The notes beneath the pieces are model-generated. The model was not told the DNA's origin. It did not search any database and was given only the letters and a program-made list of their open reading frames with translations. From positions 1,798,001-1,862,000 of the forward strand of contig NZ_AP038785.1 in the NCBI RefSeq assembly GCF_047160095.1: a stretch of 64,000 nucleotides of DNA, in the 5' to 3' direction. This document shows positions 56,284 through 64,000 of this stretch, piece by piece (the stretch's first letter is position 1; each line of letters starts with the position of its first letter). The position numbers were made by a program, and so were the translations under genes. This stretch comes from Rodentibacter abscessus (GTDB taxonomy: Bacteria; Pseudomonadota; Gammaproteobacteria; Enterobacterales; Pasteurellaceae).

Positions 56284-56615
56284 ATAGCACCTTGCAAAAT
56301 AATATTATCTTCTATGGATTTTCCTTTATTTTTATAGGTATAAATAACCGCTGCATTGATCCCACCCTCAATCACCTGCGGTTTAAATTGGGTGATTTGC
56401 ACCCTTGGTTCCCATCGATTAATCGCCGTGACCGCGCAGGCGGCAAGTTGTAACAGCAAAGCTCGGCTAATCGGGCGGTCAATCAACATTGGGATAAGGC
56501 TACCGTATTCACGCCGCTGAATGCGTGAGCCGATAGGGGTGAGTAAAATATCCGCAATGGATTGTTTAATATGGGCTGTTTCGTCTGTTAAGCGTTCGCC
56601 TGTGTATCGATTCAT
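56280..56615 (-). CDS. Baseplate protein W
   Basis: A 111-residue lysozyme-like baseplate protein W of the T4 gp25 family. Typical start YTGERLTDETAHIKQSIADI and segment PIGSRIQRREYGSLIP. Overlaps both V and J by four bases. Confidence 0.93.
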   Translation of the reverse strand: MNRYTGERLTDETAHIKQSIADILLTPIGSRIQRREYGSLIPMLIDRPISRALLLQLAACAVTAINRWEPRVQITQFKPQVIEGGINAAVIYTYKNKGKSIEDNIILQGAI

Positions 56616-57184
56616 CTTGCTTTGCTCGTTTCTTTTCCGTCACCTTGTTCAAGGTGTTTGTGGTTTTGTAGGCTGATTGCGCCGCCTTTCACATCGCCTT
56701 TGGCGGTAATGCCGCTTTGTGTGCTGATTGCACCTGTTGTGGAAAGTGAGCCGTTAATATTCACGTTGCCTTTGATGTTTACGGTCGGGCATTGAATATC
56801 AATTTGGCTTTGCGCTTGCACAAGTGCGGTTGAAATTCCGCTAATTTTTAGTGCCGATGTAGCTTGGTTGTATTCAATCTCCGCACCATCGGCAAATTGG
56901 AGCAGGTGTATATCCGGCGAATGGCTTGGGCTGTTTTGAGTGTAAAGCCCGACCAGTACACAAGCGGTGGTAAATTCTCCGCTTGCCGCTAATATTACGC
57001 ATTGTTCATTTACAGTCGGTGGTGACCAAGTTTTTGTTGTGCCGGCACGTAAAGTGATAAAGGGTAAAAAATCCGTCAGAATTTCACCGTTCTTTACTCT
57101 CGCACGGGCGGTTTGGTAGTCCACTTCGGCAATGGTGCCAAAGCGGATAAGGTTATCAATACGGCGGTTTAATTCGGCAGACAT
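56612..57184 (-). CDS. Baseplate assembly spike protein V
   Basis: A 190-residue gpV. The OB-like domain (residues 1-100; AEVDYQTARARVKNGEILTD) is followed by a beta-helical spike with repeats such as VNIKGNVNINGSLSTTGAIS. It forms the membrane-piercing tip. The toxin-antitoxin pair precedes it. Confidence 0.92.
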   Translation of the reverse strand: MSAELNRRIDNLIRFGTIAEVDYQTARARVKNGEILTDFLPFITLRAGTTKTWSPPTVNEQCVILAASGEFTTACVLVGLYTQNSPSHSPDIHLLQFADGAEIEYNQATSALKISGISTALVQAQSQIDIQCPTVNIKGNVNINGSLSTTGAISTQSGITAKGDVKGGAISLQNHKHLEQGDGKETSKAR

Positions 57185-57296
57185 AACGCCCTTAATAGGT
57201 TGTAATAAATGCCTTATTGTTGGTGAGATTGAGAGGGATTGCGAGGGCGGGGGAGTGTGATATTAGGGATAACAAAAAACGCCCTAGATAGGGCGT

Positions 57297-57584
57297 TTAT
57301 TCAGGGCGAGGGTAAAGTCGTCGGCTGTGTATCACCGTGTTGATCAGCACTTCATTTTCTTGAATACTATAAACAATACGATAACCCCGACAAAATGCCT
57401 CACGTTTTCCGTCATCTCTTAGGCGACCGATGGCATTTGGCATAAATTCAATTAAATCAATGGTTTTATTCAGTTCGGCAAGCAGTTTTTGTGGTGTTGA
57501 AATAAAGCCGGTAAATTCATAAACATTCGCTAAAATATTGTCAATATCCTGAACCGCCATTTCAGACAATACAACTTTAAGCAT
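57297..57584 (-). CDS. RelE/ParE family toxin
   Basis: A 95-residue toxin-like protein. The family pattern MLKVVLSEMAVQDIDNILAN, then FCRGYRIVYSIQENEVLINT and IHSRRL near the C-terminus is the ParE/RelE fold. It overlaps the antitoxin by eight bases. Likely gyrase poison or mRNA nuclease; I cannot tell which. Confidence 0.85.
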   Translation of the reverse strand: MLKVVLSEMAVQDIDNILANVYEFTGFISTPQKLLAELNKTIDLIEFMPNAIGRLRDDGKREAFCRGYRIVYSIQENEVLINTVIHSRRLYPRPE

Positions 57585-57762
57585 AAACGCCCTCGTGTTG
57601 TTGTTCTTCTAATTCCGCTAATTCAACCGCTTTACGTTCTATTGTTTGTTGCCATTTAGATCTGGCTTCTTCAAGTGTATAAACCCGACCGGCTTTTATA
57701 TCTTCTTCCGAGCGGCGGATTTTTTCCGCTAAAAATTCATCATAGCCTTTTTCTTTAAACAT
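57577..57762 (-). CDS. Antitoxin of the RelE/ParE pair
   Basis: A 61-residue charged helical protein (FLAEKIRRSEEDIKAGRVYT then LEEARSKWQQTIERKAVELA) upstream of the toxin, with a GGGGGAAC-type ribosome site. The antitoxin-first order and overlap are typical. The pair lies in the late tail block between V and T. Confidence 0.8.
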   Translation of the reverse strand: MFKEKGYDEFLAEKIRRSEEDIKAGRVYTLEEARSKWQQTIERKAVELAELEEQQHEGVYA

Positions 57763-57840
57763 AGTTCCCCCTTATGTGATGGAGCTACTATAACCTTGGT
57801 TTTTTCTAAACGCAACAAAAAAGGGCTTTCGCCCTTTATT

Positions 57841-60768
57841 CTAAACACGATCACGTAAGCTATTACGGGTACGTGCTTGTTGTTGATTTTGGTATTTTTG
57901 AATTGCTTTTGCGACCTGTTGTGCAATCATTCGTTCGTCCATTCCCGGTGCAGCGTTGATAGTGATTTGCACGTTCATTGGCTGTGCCGCTTGTGTGGCA
58001 ACGGGGCGTGCGGAAATTGGCGGTCGGCTATCAACCTGCACCGGTGCGGCAGTTGCAACACTTACACCCAAACCGCCTGCAATTAAGGCTTGTTTGCCGT
58101 AATTGAGAGCGTTTAAAGTGTGAACACCAAGGCGTGATGTGGCTTCTTTTGTCATTACATATTCGCCGCCGTGAACAATGCCCATCGGTTGATATTTGCC
58201 ACCGTTTCCGGTGTAGCCACCTTTTGCGAATAACCGCCCTTGACCGTTACCCACTAAACCGCCAATCCATTTGTGTTCGGTTTGGCTTGGATCATAGTTT
58301 GGGTCAAACATATTATTGGCCATATTTGCCGTTCTTTGGATTTGTTCAGCGTGTTCTTTTGGCACAAGTGTTGTTGCAATTTTATCTACGCTTGGCATAT
58401 TATCAACAACCCACTTAATGCTATCCATTACCCATTGCAACGGTTTTGTGACTAAATCAATACCTGCAGCCAACCATTCACCAAATTTTTTGCCGGCCGC
58501 GGCAGCCTCATCTAAATCTTTTTGTGTACTCTGAACCGGCGAGAGTAAATCGGTAAACCATTTCACGGCTTTTTCAATCCAACCCACGACAATACCGAAC
58601 AGATCGCCTAATGGTTTAAATTTTTCAATAACCGGTGCAAGCCCTGATTTTAAACCTTCCCAAAATCCACCGAAAAACGCCCGCACTTTTTCCCAGTTGT
58701 TGTAGATATAAACACCTGCAGCGACAAAAGCGGCAGTTAATAAACCGATAGGGGAGAGTAAAAAACTTAATATTGAGCCAACGCCCATTAATGCTAAACG
58801 TAATGGCAAAATAGCAATGCGGGCAAGCATTTTTAACCCATTGAGCCAAGAGGAAAGCGACTTCATTTTACCGATAACTTTCATCAAGTTTGACGGGATT
58901 AATTTCGTAAATAACAAGAACTTATTTATTCCTTTTGATGCTGCACTTGATGTGGTTTTAGCGAAAAATAAGGATTTATTGAATAGTCTTAGTTTATTAT
59001 CCGAATTAAATAAGGCGAAGTTTAATAGTTTACTTGCACCTGTGAGTTTATTAAAAAATAAAATTGTCCGTCCGACAGGATAGAGTAAATAACTAAAAAC
59101 TAAACTTAATCCGCCTACTGCGACCAATCCTGCACTAATACCTGTAACCCATTTAGCAATGCTTGCTGCAAGTTGTGGATTCGCTTTTATCCATTGATTT
59201 GCAGTTCGTAAAAATTGAGTAGATTGTTGAATTAATTCCCGAATGCTCCCTGATGTTTCATCAAAAATAGAAATGGTTAAGGCTTCGCTGGCACTTTGTA
59301 GATTTTTAAGATCACCCAATACATTGTCCGCCATAGTTTCTGCGACTTTTTCGGCTGTACCGGTAGCATTTTTGAGCTTGTTACTCATTTCTTGAATGCC
59401 TTGTGTACCGGCTTGCTTAACTAATTCAACCATAGCGGTTGCGGCTTCAGCACCAAAAATGGCTTTGTAATATGCCATTTTGTCGCCTGACCCCATTTTG
59501 GCCGTTTTCTTCTCTACATCAACGAGAATATCGGTTAATGCCCGCATATTACCTTTGCTATCTTTTGCAGATACGCCAAGTTTTGCCAACGCTTTTGCAG
59601 CCTGTTTTGGTGGCCCGGCAAGACGTAACATGGCAGAACGTAAAGATGTCCCTGCTTGAGAACCTTTAATCCCTACGTTTCCTAGTAACCCAACCATTGC
59701 CGACATGGTTTCAAAATCTTGTCCCGTACCGGCAGCAATCGGCCCTAAATATTTCATTGTTTCACCGAGCAATTCAAGGTTTGTATTGCTCGAAGTAAAG
59801 GTAAGGGTCAATACATCGGCAACACGATTCATTTCGGTTGCCGGAATTTTAAAACCTGATGAAATATCCGAACTAATATCAGCAACACGCCCCATTTCCA
59901 TTCCTGCAGCCTTGGTCATATTTAAAACGGCAGACATAGAAGCTAAAATTTGTTTATCATCAAAACCTGCCATCCCTAAATAACCTTGCCCCGCGGCAAC
60001 ATCTCTTGAAGTAAACGAAGTGGTTGCACCTAACTCAATGGCTTGATCTCTTAATTGTTTAATTCTATCGGCATCTTGAATTTTATCTAAACGGGCCAGA
60101 GCTTGAACCTTGGAAAATTCTTCTTCAAATTCTAAAGCGGGTTTCATCATTAATGAGCCGCTACCGAGCACAGCCCCACCGTGAGCCATCGCACGAACAC
60201 CGAAACCCGCAGCAAAATCACTACCGGATTTTAATTTTTTAACTTGATTTTGGTAGCGTGCTTGCTCTTTTGCACGTTGATTAAGTTTTTGTAATCGTTG
60301 ATCTTGTTTTTGAAGAGACTGGTTCGCCGTATCAATTTTCCGTTTTAATTCCCGTTGGGATTGCGACAGATTTTTTGTGCTGATACCTGCTTCAGATAGT
60401 GTTCGGCGGAGTTGATTGAGTTTGTTATTTTCCTCAACTTGAGCCCGTTTGAGTTGTGTTACCGCACGTTTGGCATTCTCAAATTCTCGCTTTAATTTTT
60501 TAGTCGGATTACTGCTTGAATTAAATTGCTTTGCCAAATCTTGCGCATTCTTTTGTGCTTGCTTTAGGGCTTGGCTATTTTGACGAATAGAATTTTTAAG
60601 GGCAGTAAAATTATTAATTAATTTTTGCTGATTTTTGAGTGAATCCTGTGCAGCTTTAGTTTTATTGATAGATTGAGCAAATTTTTGAGCTTCTTTTGAT
60701 GCTTTGCGAAACGGAGCTGTTAATTTGTCTATTGCACTTAGTGTGACCTGAATAGCTAATTTATTCAT
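57841..60768 (-). CDS. Tail tape measure protein T
   Basis: A 975-residue tape measure. The first 160 residues are Lys/Gln-rich coiled coil, then a TP901-type core (EFEEEFSKVQALARLDKI), the segment DEVAxG-like FTSRDVAAGQGYLGMAGFDD, hydrophobic stretches near 520-690 and a C-terminal proline- and Gln-rich tail. Its length sets the tail length. It is upstream of V here, while in P2 T lies between E' and U. Confidence 0.92.
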   Translation of the reverse strand: MNKLAIQVTLSAIDKLTAPFRKASKEAQKFAQSINKTKAAQDSLKNQQKLINNFTALKNSIRQNSQALKQAQKNAQDLAKQFNSSSNPTKKLKREFENAKRAVTQLKRAQVEENNKLNQLRRTLSEAGISTKNLSQSQRELKRKIDTANQSLQKQDQRLQKLNQRAKEQARYQNQVKKLKSGSDFAAGFGVRAMAHGGAVLGSGSLMMKPALEFEEEFSKVQALARLDKIQDADRIKQLRDQAIELGATTSFTSRDVAAGQGYLGMAGFDDKQILASMSAVLNMTKAAGMEMGRVADISSDISSGFKIPATEMNRVADVLTLTFTSSNTNLELLGETMKYLGPIAAGTGQDFETMSAMVGLLGNVGIKGSQAGTSLRSAMLRLAGPPKQAAKALAKLGVSAKDSKGNMRALTDILVDVEKKTAKMGSGDKMAYYKAIFGAEAATAMVELVKQAGTQGIQEMSNKLKNATGTAEKVAETMADNVLGDLKNLQSASEALTISIFDETSGSIRELIQQSTQFLRTANQWIKANPQLAASIAKWVTGISAGLVAVGGLSLVFSYLLYPVGRTILFFNKLTGASKLLNFALFNSDNKLRLFNKSLFFAKTTSSAASKGINKFLLFTKLIPSNLMKVIGKMKSLSSWLNGLKMLARIAILPLRLALMGVGSILSFLLSPIGLLTAAFVAAGVYIYNNWEKVRAFFGGFWEGLKSGLAPVIEKFKPLGDLFGIVVGWIEKAVKWFTDLLSPVQSTQKDLDEAAAAGKKFGEWLAAGIDLVTKPLQWVMDSIKWVVDNMPSVDKIATTLVPKEHAEQIQRTANMANNMFDPNYDPSQTEHKWIGGLVGNGQGRLFAKGGYTGNGGKYQPMGIVHGGEYVMTKEATSRLGVHTLNALNYGKQALIAGGLGVSVATAAPVQVDSRPPISARPVATQAAQPMNVQITINAAPGMDERMIAQQVAKAIQKYQNQQQARTRNSLRDRV

Positions 60769-60840
60769 TTTTTGTACTCTTTTGTATTGACAAAAATTAA
60801 TTATTTTAAAAGAATGGGAATATCTACTAAGGAGAATGCC

Positions 60841-61140
60841 ATGGAACTTATCCTCGCTTTATTGTTACTTGCTTTTGGATTGCCGGCGATTGTTGCAATA
60901 GCTGTCGGCGGTTTCGCAATGGTTAGTGGCTTTGCTGCAACAATATTTAGCTTGGCAGTTCGTTTTTGGTATATCGCTTTGGCGGTTATTCTACTGGCAA
61001 TCGCTCCGATTCTTTATTTAAACGATGCGCTTATTTATGTGTTTTATGCCGTTATTTTTTATGCAGCGGTTGCACTGCTTTTGTATGTAGTAAATCGCTT
61101 AAATACATTTTTTGATAAGCTGAATCAAAAACTTAGCTGA
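60841..61140 (+). CDS. Membrane protein, opposite strand moron
   Basis: A 99-residue protein on the plus strand within the minus-strand late block. The ATG at 60841 follows AAGGAGAATGCC. Three or four membrane segments run from residue 2 to about 85 (MELILALLLLAFGLPAIVAI and so on), then a basic end. It ends 16 bases into the end of S. It may be expressed in the lysogen; superinfection exclusion is a possibility, not shown. Confidence 0.65.
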   Translation: MELILALLLLAFGLPAIVAIAVGGFAMVSGFAATIFSLAVRFWYIALAVILLAIAPILYLNDALIYVFYAVIFYAAVALLLYVVNRLNTFFDKLNQKLS

Positions 61141-61583
61141 TCGATTATTAACGTTTCTATTTCCTCTAAATCTTCATTCGTAAAGCCCAACAATTCCCGT
61201 TGGGCATATTTTGTTTTAATACCTTTCTTTCTATCCACTGTGCCGCTTAATCCGTATTGATGCACGGCGGCAATGGCGGCACTTGAGCCATTAAACCCCA
61301 CCGAAACCTCGTTGCCGTTTGACCGCACTTTTAAATGGCGGGCGGTGCGGAGTTTGGCAAACATCGCTTTGCGTTTGATTCGCCCTTGCTTTTTGCCGAA
61401 ATTTTTACGGGGTTTTCGTGCTTCAAATGCCGTGCCGTCAGGGTTTTGTTGTCGGGCAATGCGTGCGGATTGGCTTTTTCGCAAGGATTGACCGATTTTT
61501 CTTGCCAGTTGGCGGCGTGCTTGGGGTGATAAATTGGCGATAAGTGCGGTCAATTTTGCTTGAATTTCTGCTACCGTTGCCAT
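61125..61583 (-). CDS. Tail completion protein S
   Basis: A 152-residue protein of the phage virion morphogenesis family (P2 gpS). Start MATVAEIQAKLTALIANL, and basic NPDGTAFEARKPRKNFGKKQ then the end. It abuts R by one base. Confidence 0.9.
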   Translation of the reverse strand: MATVAEIQAKLTALIANLSPQARRQLARKIGQSLRKSQSARIARQQNPDGTAFEARKPRKNFGKKQGRIKRKAMFAKLRTARHLKVRSNGNEVSVGFNGSSAAIAAVHQYGLSGTVDRKKGIKTKYAQRELLGFTNEDLEEIETLIIDQLSF

Positions 61584-62053
61584 TAATTGACCTCACCCTC
61601 AAAAATTAAATGTTCCCAATCCTGCAAATAAACTTTTACCCGGTTTGGTTCGTTCATTGTGGGTTCTTTGGCATAGTTTATTTGTACGCTGTCGCCCTCT
61701 TTTTGGGATACCACCCGTTCGGTGAGTTTGATTTCAAAACTGATGTCGGCGGTGTCGTTATTGTTGTAATCCACTTGGAATTTAAAGGCGTTTTCACGTA
61801 GTTGTGGGTTTTCAAAGATTTCCGGTTGATTGGTGCGTAAGTAGGCGATCATCGGCACAACCAGTGCGGCAATATCGCCTGCGTAATCAGTCACAATCAC
61901 ATTGAGGCTGTAGCGATATTCAAAACTGAATGAGTTTGCCCCCGTGGCGATAATTTGCCCACCGTCCACATAGAGCTGTAAACGGTCGGGGTTTTTCTCA
62001 AAATCGCTGTGGCTTTGCTCAAGGATTTTGCGGAGTTGATTGGGCTTTTTCAT
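61583..62053 (-). CDS. Tail completion protein R
   Basis: A 156-residue protein of the P2 gpR family: KPNQLRKILEQSHSDFEKNP at the N-terminus, then SFEYRYSLNVIVTDYAGD. It helps terminate and complete the tail. Start overlaps the end of the TraR-like gene by four bases. Confidence 0.9.
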   Translation of the reverse strand: MKKPNQLRKILEQSHSDFEKNPDRLQLYVDGGQIIATGANSFSFEYRYSLNVIVTDYAGDIAALVVPMIAYLRTNQPEIFENPQLRENAFKFQVDYNNNDTADISFEIKLTERVVSQKEGDSVQINYAKEPTMNEPNRVKVYLQDWEHLIFEGEVN

Positions 62054-62265
62054 TTTCTAAAATTCCGTTGGCGTTTTTCTTCCCGTTCTTGGCAGGTTAC
62101 ACAACGGGTTACGCCCGCAATGGTTTGTCGGCGTTTTTCAGGAATCGGGGCATCGCAATCTTCGCAATAAAGACGGCTTACCGCTTTAAACCTGCGGTGT
62201 TTTTTTAGGGCGATTTCACGTTGCATTTCTTCCAGTTGCTGCGCTCGGTCGAATTGGTCGGTCAT
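62050..62265 (-). CDS. TraR/DksA-type zinc-finger protein
   Basis: A 71-residue protein of the TraR/DksA family. The zinc finger is CEDCDAPIPEKRRQ, then VTRCVTCQ. The N-terminal helix is EEMQREIALKKHRRFKAV. TraR mimics DksA and ppGpp on RNA polymerase; the phage form may adjust host transcription. It lies between LysC and R with four-base overlaps. Confidence 0.88.
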   Translation of the reverse strand: MTDQFDRAQQLEEMQREIALKKHRRFKAVSRLYCEDCDAPIPEKRRQTIAGVTRCVTCQEREEKRQRNFRK

Positions 62266-62528
62266 TGCTTCTGTTCCTTTTTATTAAATTCCTCAATACA
62301 GTTTTTCAGGCTGTCGTTTTCGATAACGCAAAGGTTTAGTTTTTGCCGTGCCTGTTGATACGCCTGTGCCAAATCGCCATTGGTGCGAATTTGTGGCGAA
62401 ATTTGACCGCACTCGGCGGTTTGCGGGCAAAGTATCGGTTGTTTAATGATCTGCGGTGTGGTTGAGCACGCCACGCACGCTGTCAGGCACAGGGCTATCA
62501 GCCCAAATTTGATGTTGTTTAAGTGCAT
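62262..62528 (-). CDS. Outer-membrane spanin (LysC/Rz1-type lipoprotein)
   Basis: An 88-residue lipoprotein with signal MHLNNIKFGLIALCLTACVA and Cys in the lipobox, then a Cys/Pro-rich middle (LCPQTAECGQISPQ). Its first 86 bases are nested in another frame of the inner spanin gene, the usual LysB/LysC arrangement. Confidence 0.85.
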   Translation of the reverse strand: MHLNNIKFGLIALCLTACVACSTTPQIIKQPILCPQTAECGQISPQIRTNGDLAQAYQQARQKLNLCVIENDSLKNCIEEFNKKEQKQ

Positions 62529-62793
62529 TTTTTAAATCCTCGGTTTGTTTGCTTTGTTGGGTTTTGAGTGCATTCACTACTGCTGTAAGTTGCTTTTGTT
62601 GTTCGGCAAATTGCTGCACGTGTTCGTTGAGTGCCATATAGGAGGCTTGCCATTTGGCTTTGAGCTGTTCTTCTTTCACCATTTCAGCGTGCCAGTGGTT
62701 TGCCTGCCAACCTTGAAATAATATGATCAGCACTAAAAGTATCGGGCCACCCAATAAAATCCATTTTTCTTTTGCACTTAGAAAGTTAAACAT
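62443..62793 (-). CDS. Inner-membrane spanin (LysB/Rz-type)
   Basis: A 116-residue protein with one membrane helix (LLGGPILLVLIILFQGW) and a periplasmic coiled coil (EMVKEEQLKAKWQASYMALN). It bridges with LysC to fuse the membranes in lysis. Overlaps endolysin by 16 bases. Confidence 0.85.
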   Translation of the reverse strand: MFNFLSAKEKWILLGGPILLVLIILFQGWQANHWHAEMVKEEQLKAKWQASYMALNEHVQQFAEQQKQLTAVVNALKTQQSKQTEDLKNALKQHQIWADSPVPDSVRGVLNHTADH

Positions 62794-63296
62794 AATGCTT
62801 TCTCCTTTTGTCTGCGGTGAATTAAGCCTTTAAGTGGTTTACCGCCTGCGTAAATCCAGCGTTCAAATTGACCGCACATTGCTTGGCTGTAGCCTTGGCG
62901 TGCCATTTTAAAAAGGGTGCTGTTTTTTAGTTTGCCGCAGCCGATATTGAAGGTGATGGAGGTTAAGGCATCAAATGCGCCCTGTGGCATGGCTTGTCCG
63001 TTGGCGTAGGTATTGACGCATTTTTCCGCTTGTTTTACGCCTTTGGCAAAGGCGCGGGCAATTTCTTCGTCTGTGTAAATTTTGTTGCGGGTGATTTTTT
63101 CAACGCTTTCCGTGGTGCCGATACCAAAGGTTAAAACATCGGCAGGGCAGGTGTAGGGCTTGCGTTGGCAACCTTCGGCATTGCCGATAAGGAGTAAGCC
63201 TTGTTCCGAGGTGCGTAGCTCGTTGCCGTGTAAAGCGAGAGTTAAGCCAACAATAGCGGAGACCCCACAGATCCATTTAGCGGTTTTTCTTACCAT
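62778..63296 (-). CDS. SAR endolysin, glycoside hydrolase family 24
   Basis: A 172-residue lysozyme. The N-terminal helix (WICGVSAIVGLTLALHG) is a weakly hydrophobic signal-anchor-release type segment. The catalytic triad has the E-8-C-5-T pattern Glu41, Cys50, Thr56 (AEGC, then YTCPADVLTFGIGTT), with Cys in place of the usual Asp. Extra Cys residues may form activating disulphides. It overlaps the holin by 20 bases. Confidence 0.88.
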   Translation of the reverse strand: MVRKTAKWICGVSAIVGLTLALHGNELRTSEQGLLLIGNAEGCQRKPYTCPADVLTFGIGTTESVEKITRNKIYTDEEIARAFAKGVKQAEKCVNTYANGQAMPQGAFDALTSITFNIGCGKLKNSTLFKMARQGYSQAMCGQFERWIYAGGKPLKGLIHRRQKEKALCLTF

Positions 63297-63480
63297 TGAT
63301 TTTTCCTTCTACTTCTAATTTTCTTAATTCAAAATCTTTTTTCTTGTAATACCAGTTGGTTAATACGGTGGCTAAGCCAAACAATATCCCGAAAATTGAG
63401 GCAATATCACTCAAGGTTAATCCGGCAAAAAATGCACAGATTGAACCAAAATAGGAGAGTTGTTCTGTATTTTTGATCAT
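63277..63480 (-). CDS. Holin, HP1 type
   Basis: I start at MIKNTEQLSYFGSIC (63480), giving 67 residues; the frame opens 28 codons earlier but that covers gene X. One or two membrane segments (SICAFFAGLTLSDIASIFGI then LFGLATVLTNWYY) and a basic end are typical of small class II or III holins. Confidence 0.8.
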   Translation of the reverse strand: MIKNTEQLSYFGSICAFFAGLTLSDIASIFGILFGLATVLTNWYYKKKDFELRKLEVEGKINGKKNR

Positions 63481-63484
63481 TTGA

Positions 63485-63694
63485 TTAATTCCATAATTGC
63501 AAGTTATCTTGTGCAACGCTGATCTTTTCGGAGTCAGGATCGGGCAAATTGACCTCCGTCCCAATGGGAATAATAGGCAGGTGCATTAAGCGCGGATTTA
63601 ATTCGCAGGCGATTTCAAGCAAGCCTTGGCTTTTGCCGAAATGTCGGTAAACGATGGCATCAAGATTATCGTTTTGTTGCGCACGTACTTTCAT
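63485..63694 (-). CDS. Tail protein X
   Basis: A 69-residue LysM-like tail protein X of P2 type: MKVRAQQNDNLDAIVYRHFG then IPIGTEVNLPDPD. It has a one-base overlap with L and sits before the holin, the P2 order L-X-Y. Confidence 0.92.
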   Translation of the reverse strand: MKVRAQQNDNLDAIVYRHFGKSQGLLEIACELNPRLMHLPIIPIGTEVNLPDPDSEKISVAQDNLQLWN

Positions 63695-64000
63695 TAGATT
63701 AGCTCCACGTCAATTCGGCGGATTTTCAAGATGTCGCTGATGGCAAAACGGGCATCACGGCGGAGTTGGTCGATACCGTCTTTAAGCAGCTCCATTTTCT
63801 TTTCACCGTCATTGGTGGTGTCGTAGGCGGCGTAGCGTTCGTTCAGATTAGCGGCAGCAAGGCAAAGCACGGCTCGGCGGTAACGTTGCACCAGAATGCT
63901 TTCGTTATTGATATGTTGCGTTGGAATTTGCGCCAGTTTGCCGTGTTGTGAGTTTTCTTGCTGAAAGGCTGCCAGTTCATCATTCACCGAGGCGATGGCT
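63694..64000 (-). CDS. Head completion protein L, 5' end outside the window
   Basis: The frame stays open to the window edge (AIASVNDELAAFQ), so the gene starts further right. The visible 102 residues match P2 gpL: VQRYRRAVLCLAAANLNERY and DGIDQLRRDARFAISDIL. It completes filled heads and marks the start of the head genes. Confidence 0.9.
   Translation of the reverse strand, partial: AIASVNDELAAFQQENSQHGKLAQIPTQHINNESILVQRYRRAVLCLAAANLNERYAAYDTTNDGEKKMELLKDGIDQLRRDARFAISDILKIRRIDVELI

Larger units (their letters stand above)
36382..64000. mobile_element. P2-like prophage, left 27.6 kb
   Basis: Everything from the tRNA-Trp gene to the right edge reads as one tailed-phage prophage: integrase, gpA-type replication protein, Ogr-like and Cox-like regulators, repressor, lysis genes and a full contractile-tail set D, U, E/E', FII, FI, H, I, J, W, V, T, S, R, X, L. 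Capsid and terminase genes (Q, P, O, N, M) would lie to the right of the window. The structural genes look intact, without frameshifts or stops, so the prophage may be viable. Confidence 0.95.

Noticed and set aside
36382..64000. Mu-like prophage
   Set aside because: There is no transposase; the gpA-type replication gene, tyrosine integrase and tail gene set are P2-like.

Overview
The window is a chromosomal segment of a Pasteurellaceae bacterium. The uptake signal core AAGTGCGGT, in both orientations, is scattered through it. That is the Haemophilus influenzae type signal, so the Haemophilus/Aggregatibacter/Pasteurella lineage fits best; I cannot name the species. The gene blocks rseB-rseA-rpoE, fruA-fruK-fruB through tatD-holB-tmk-mltG, mioC-oriC-mnmG-rsmG-atp and a complete rRNA operon all fit this family.

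Layout. Positions 1-2421 (minus strand): envelope-stress sigma factor rpoE, its anti-sigma rseA and the regulator rseB, with a visible sigma-E type promoter. 2538-2795: sdhE. 2872-7002: fructose PTS operon fruB-fruK-fruA; FruB carries two HPr domains. 7074-14786: a mostly minus-strand run of a lipoprotein, a CNNM/CBS membrane protein, a DUF1523 protein, a TatD nuclease, holB, tmk, mltG, a parvulin isomerase and pyrR. 15047-18682: gyrB and glpX, with a PurR-like palindrome in front of glpX. 18834-19542: zapB and mioC. 19585-19934: the probable replication origin oriC (three DnaA boxes, eleven GATC sites). 19935-29501: mnmG, rsmG and the nine-gene atpIBEFHAGDC operon. 29987-30649: the competence regulator gene tfoX/sxy behind a CRP-S-like site. 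30686-36381: rRNA operon 16S, tRNA-Glu, 23S, 5S, a second divergent 5S, then tRNA-Asp and tRNA-Trp.

From 36382 to the right edge lies a P2-like (Myoviridae-type tail) prophage, abutting tRNA-Trp, which is probably its attachment gene. Its far end is outside the window. It has three blocks. The leftward early block (36398-44013) holds integrase, a putative excisionase, a gpA-type HUH replication protein, many small unknowns, an Ogr-like zinc finger, a Cox-like protein and two ribbon-helix-helix proteins. The rightward block (44147-47192) holds a short CI-like repressor followed by a four-gene, A+T-rich cargo cassette: a coiled-coil unknown, a secreted Excalibur protein, a protein with a nucleoside-deoxyribosyltransferase/TIR-like N-terminal domain, and a DUF3800 protein. 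The leftward late block (47379-64000) holds lysis genes (holin, endolysin, nested spanins) and tail genes (L partial, X, R, S, T, V, W, J, I, H, fibre assembly, FI, FII, E/E', U, D).

The late block is interrupted by probable morons: a lipoprotein of the PEBP family, a papain-like hydrolase, a RelE/ParE-type toxin-antitoxin pair and an opposite-strand membrane protein. The CI-linked cargo cassette is the best candidate for an undescribed lysogen-expressed (possibly anti-phage) system. A clear programmed -1 frameshift site joins E and E'.
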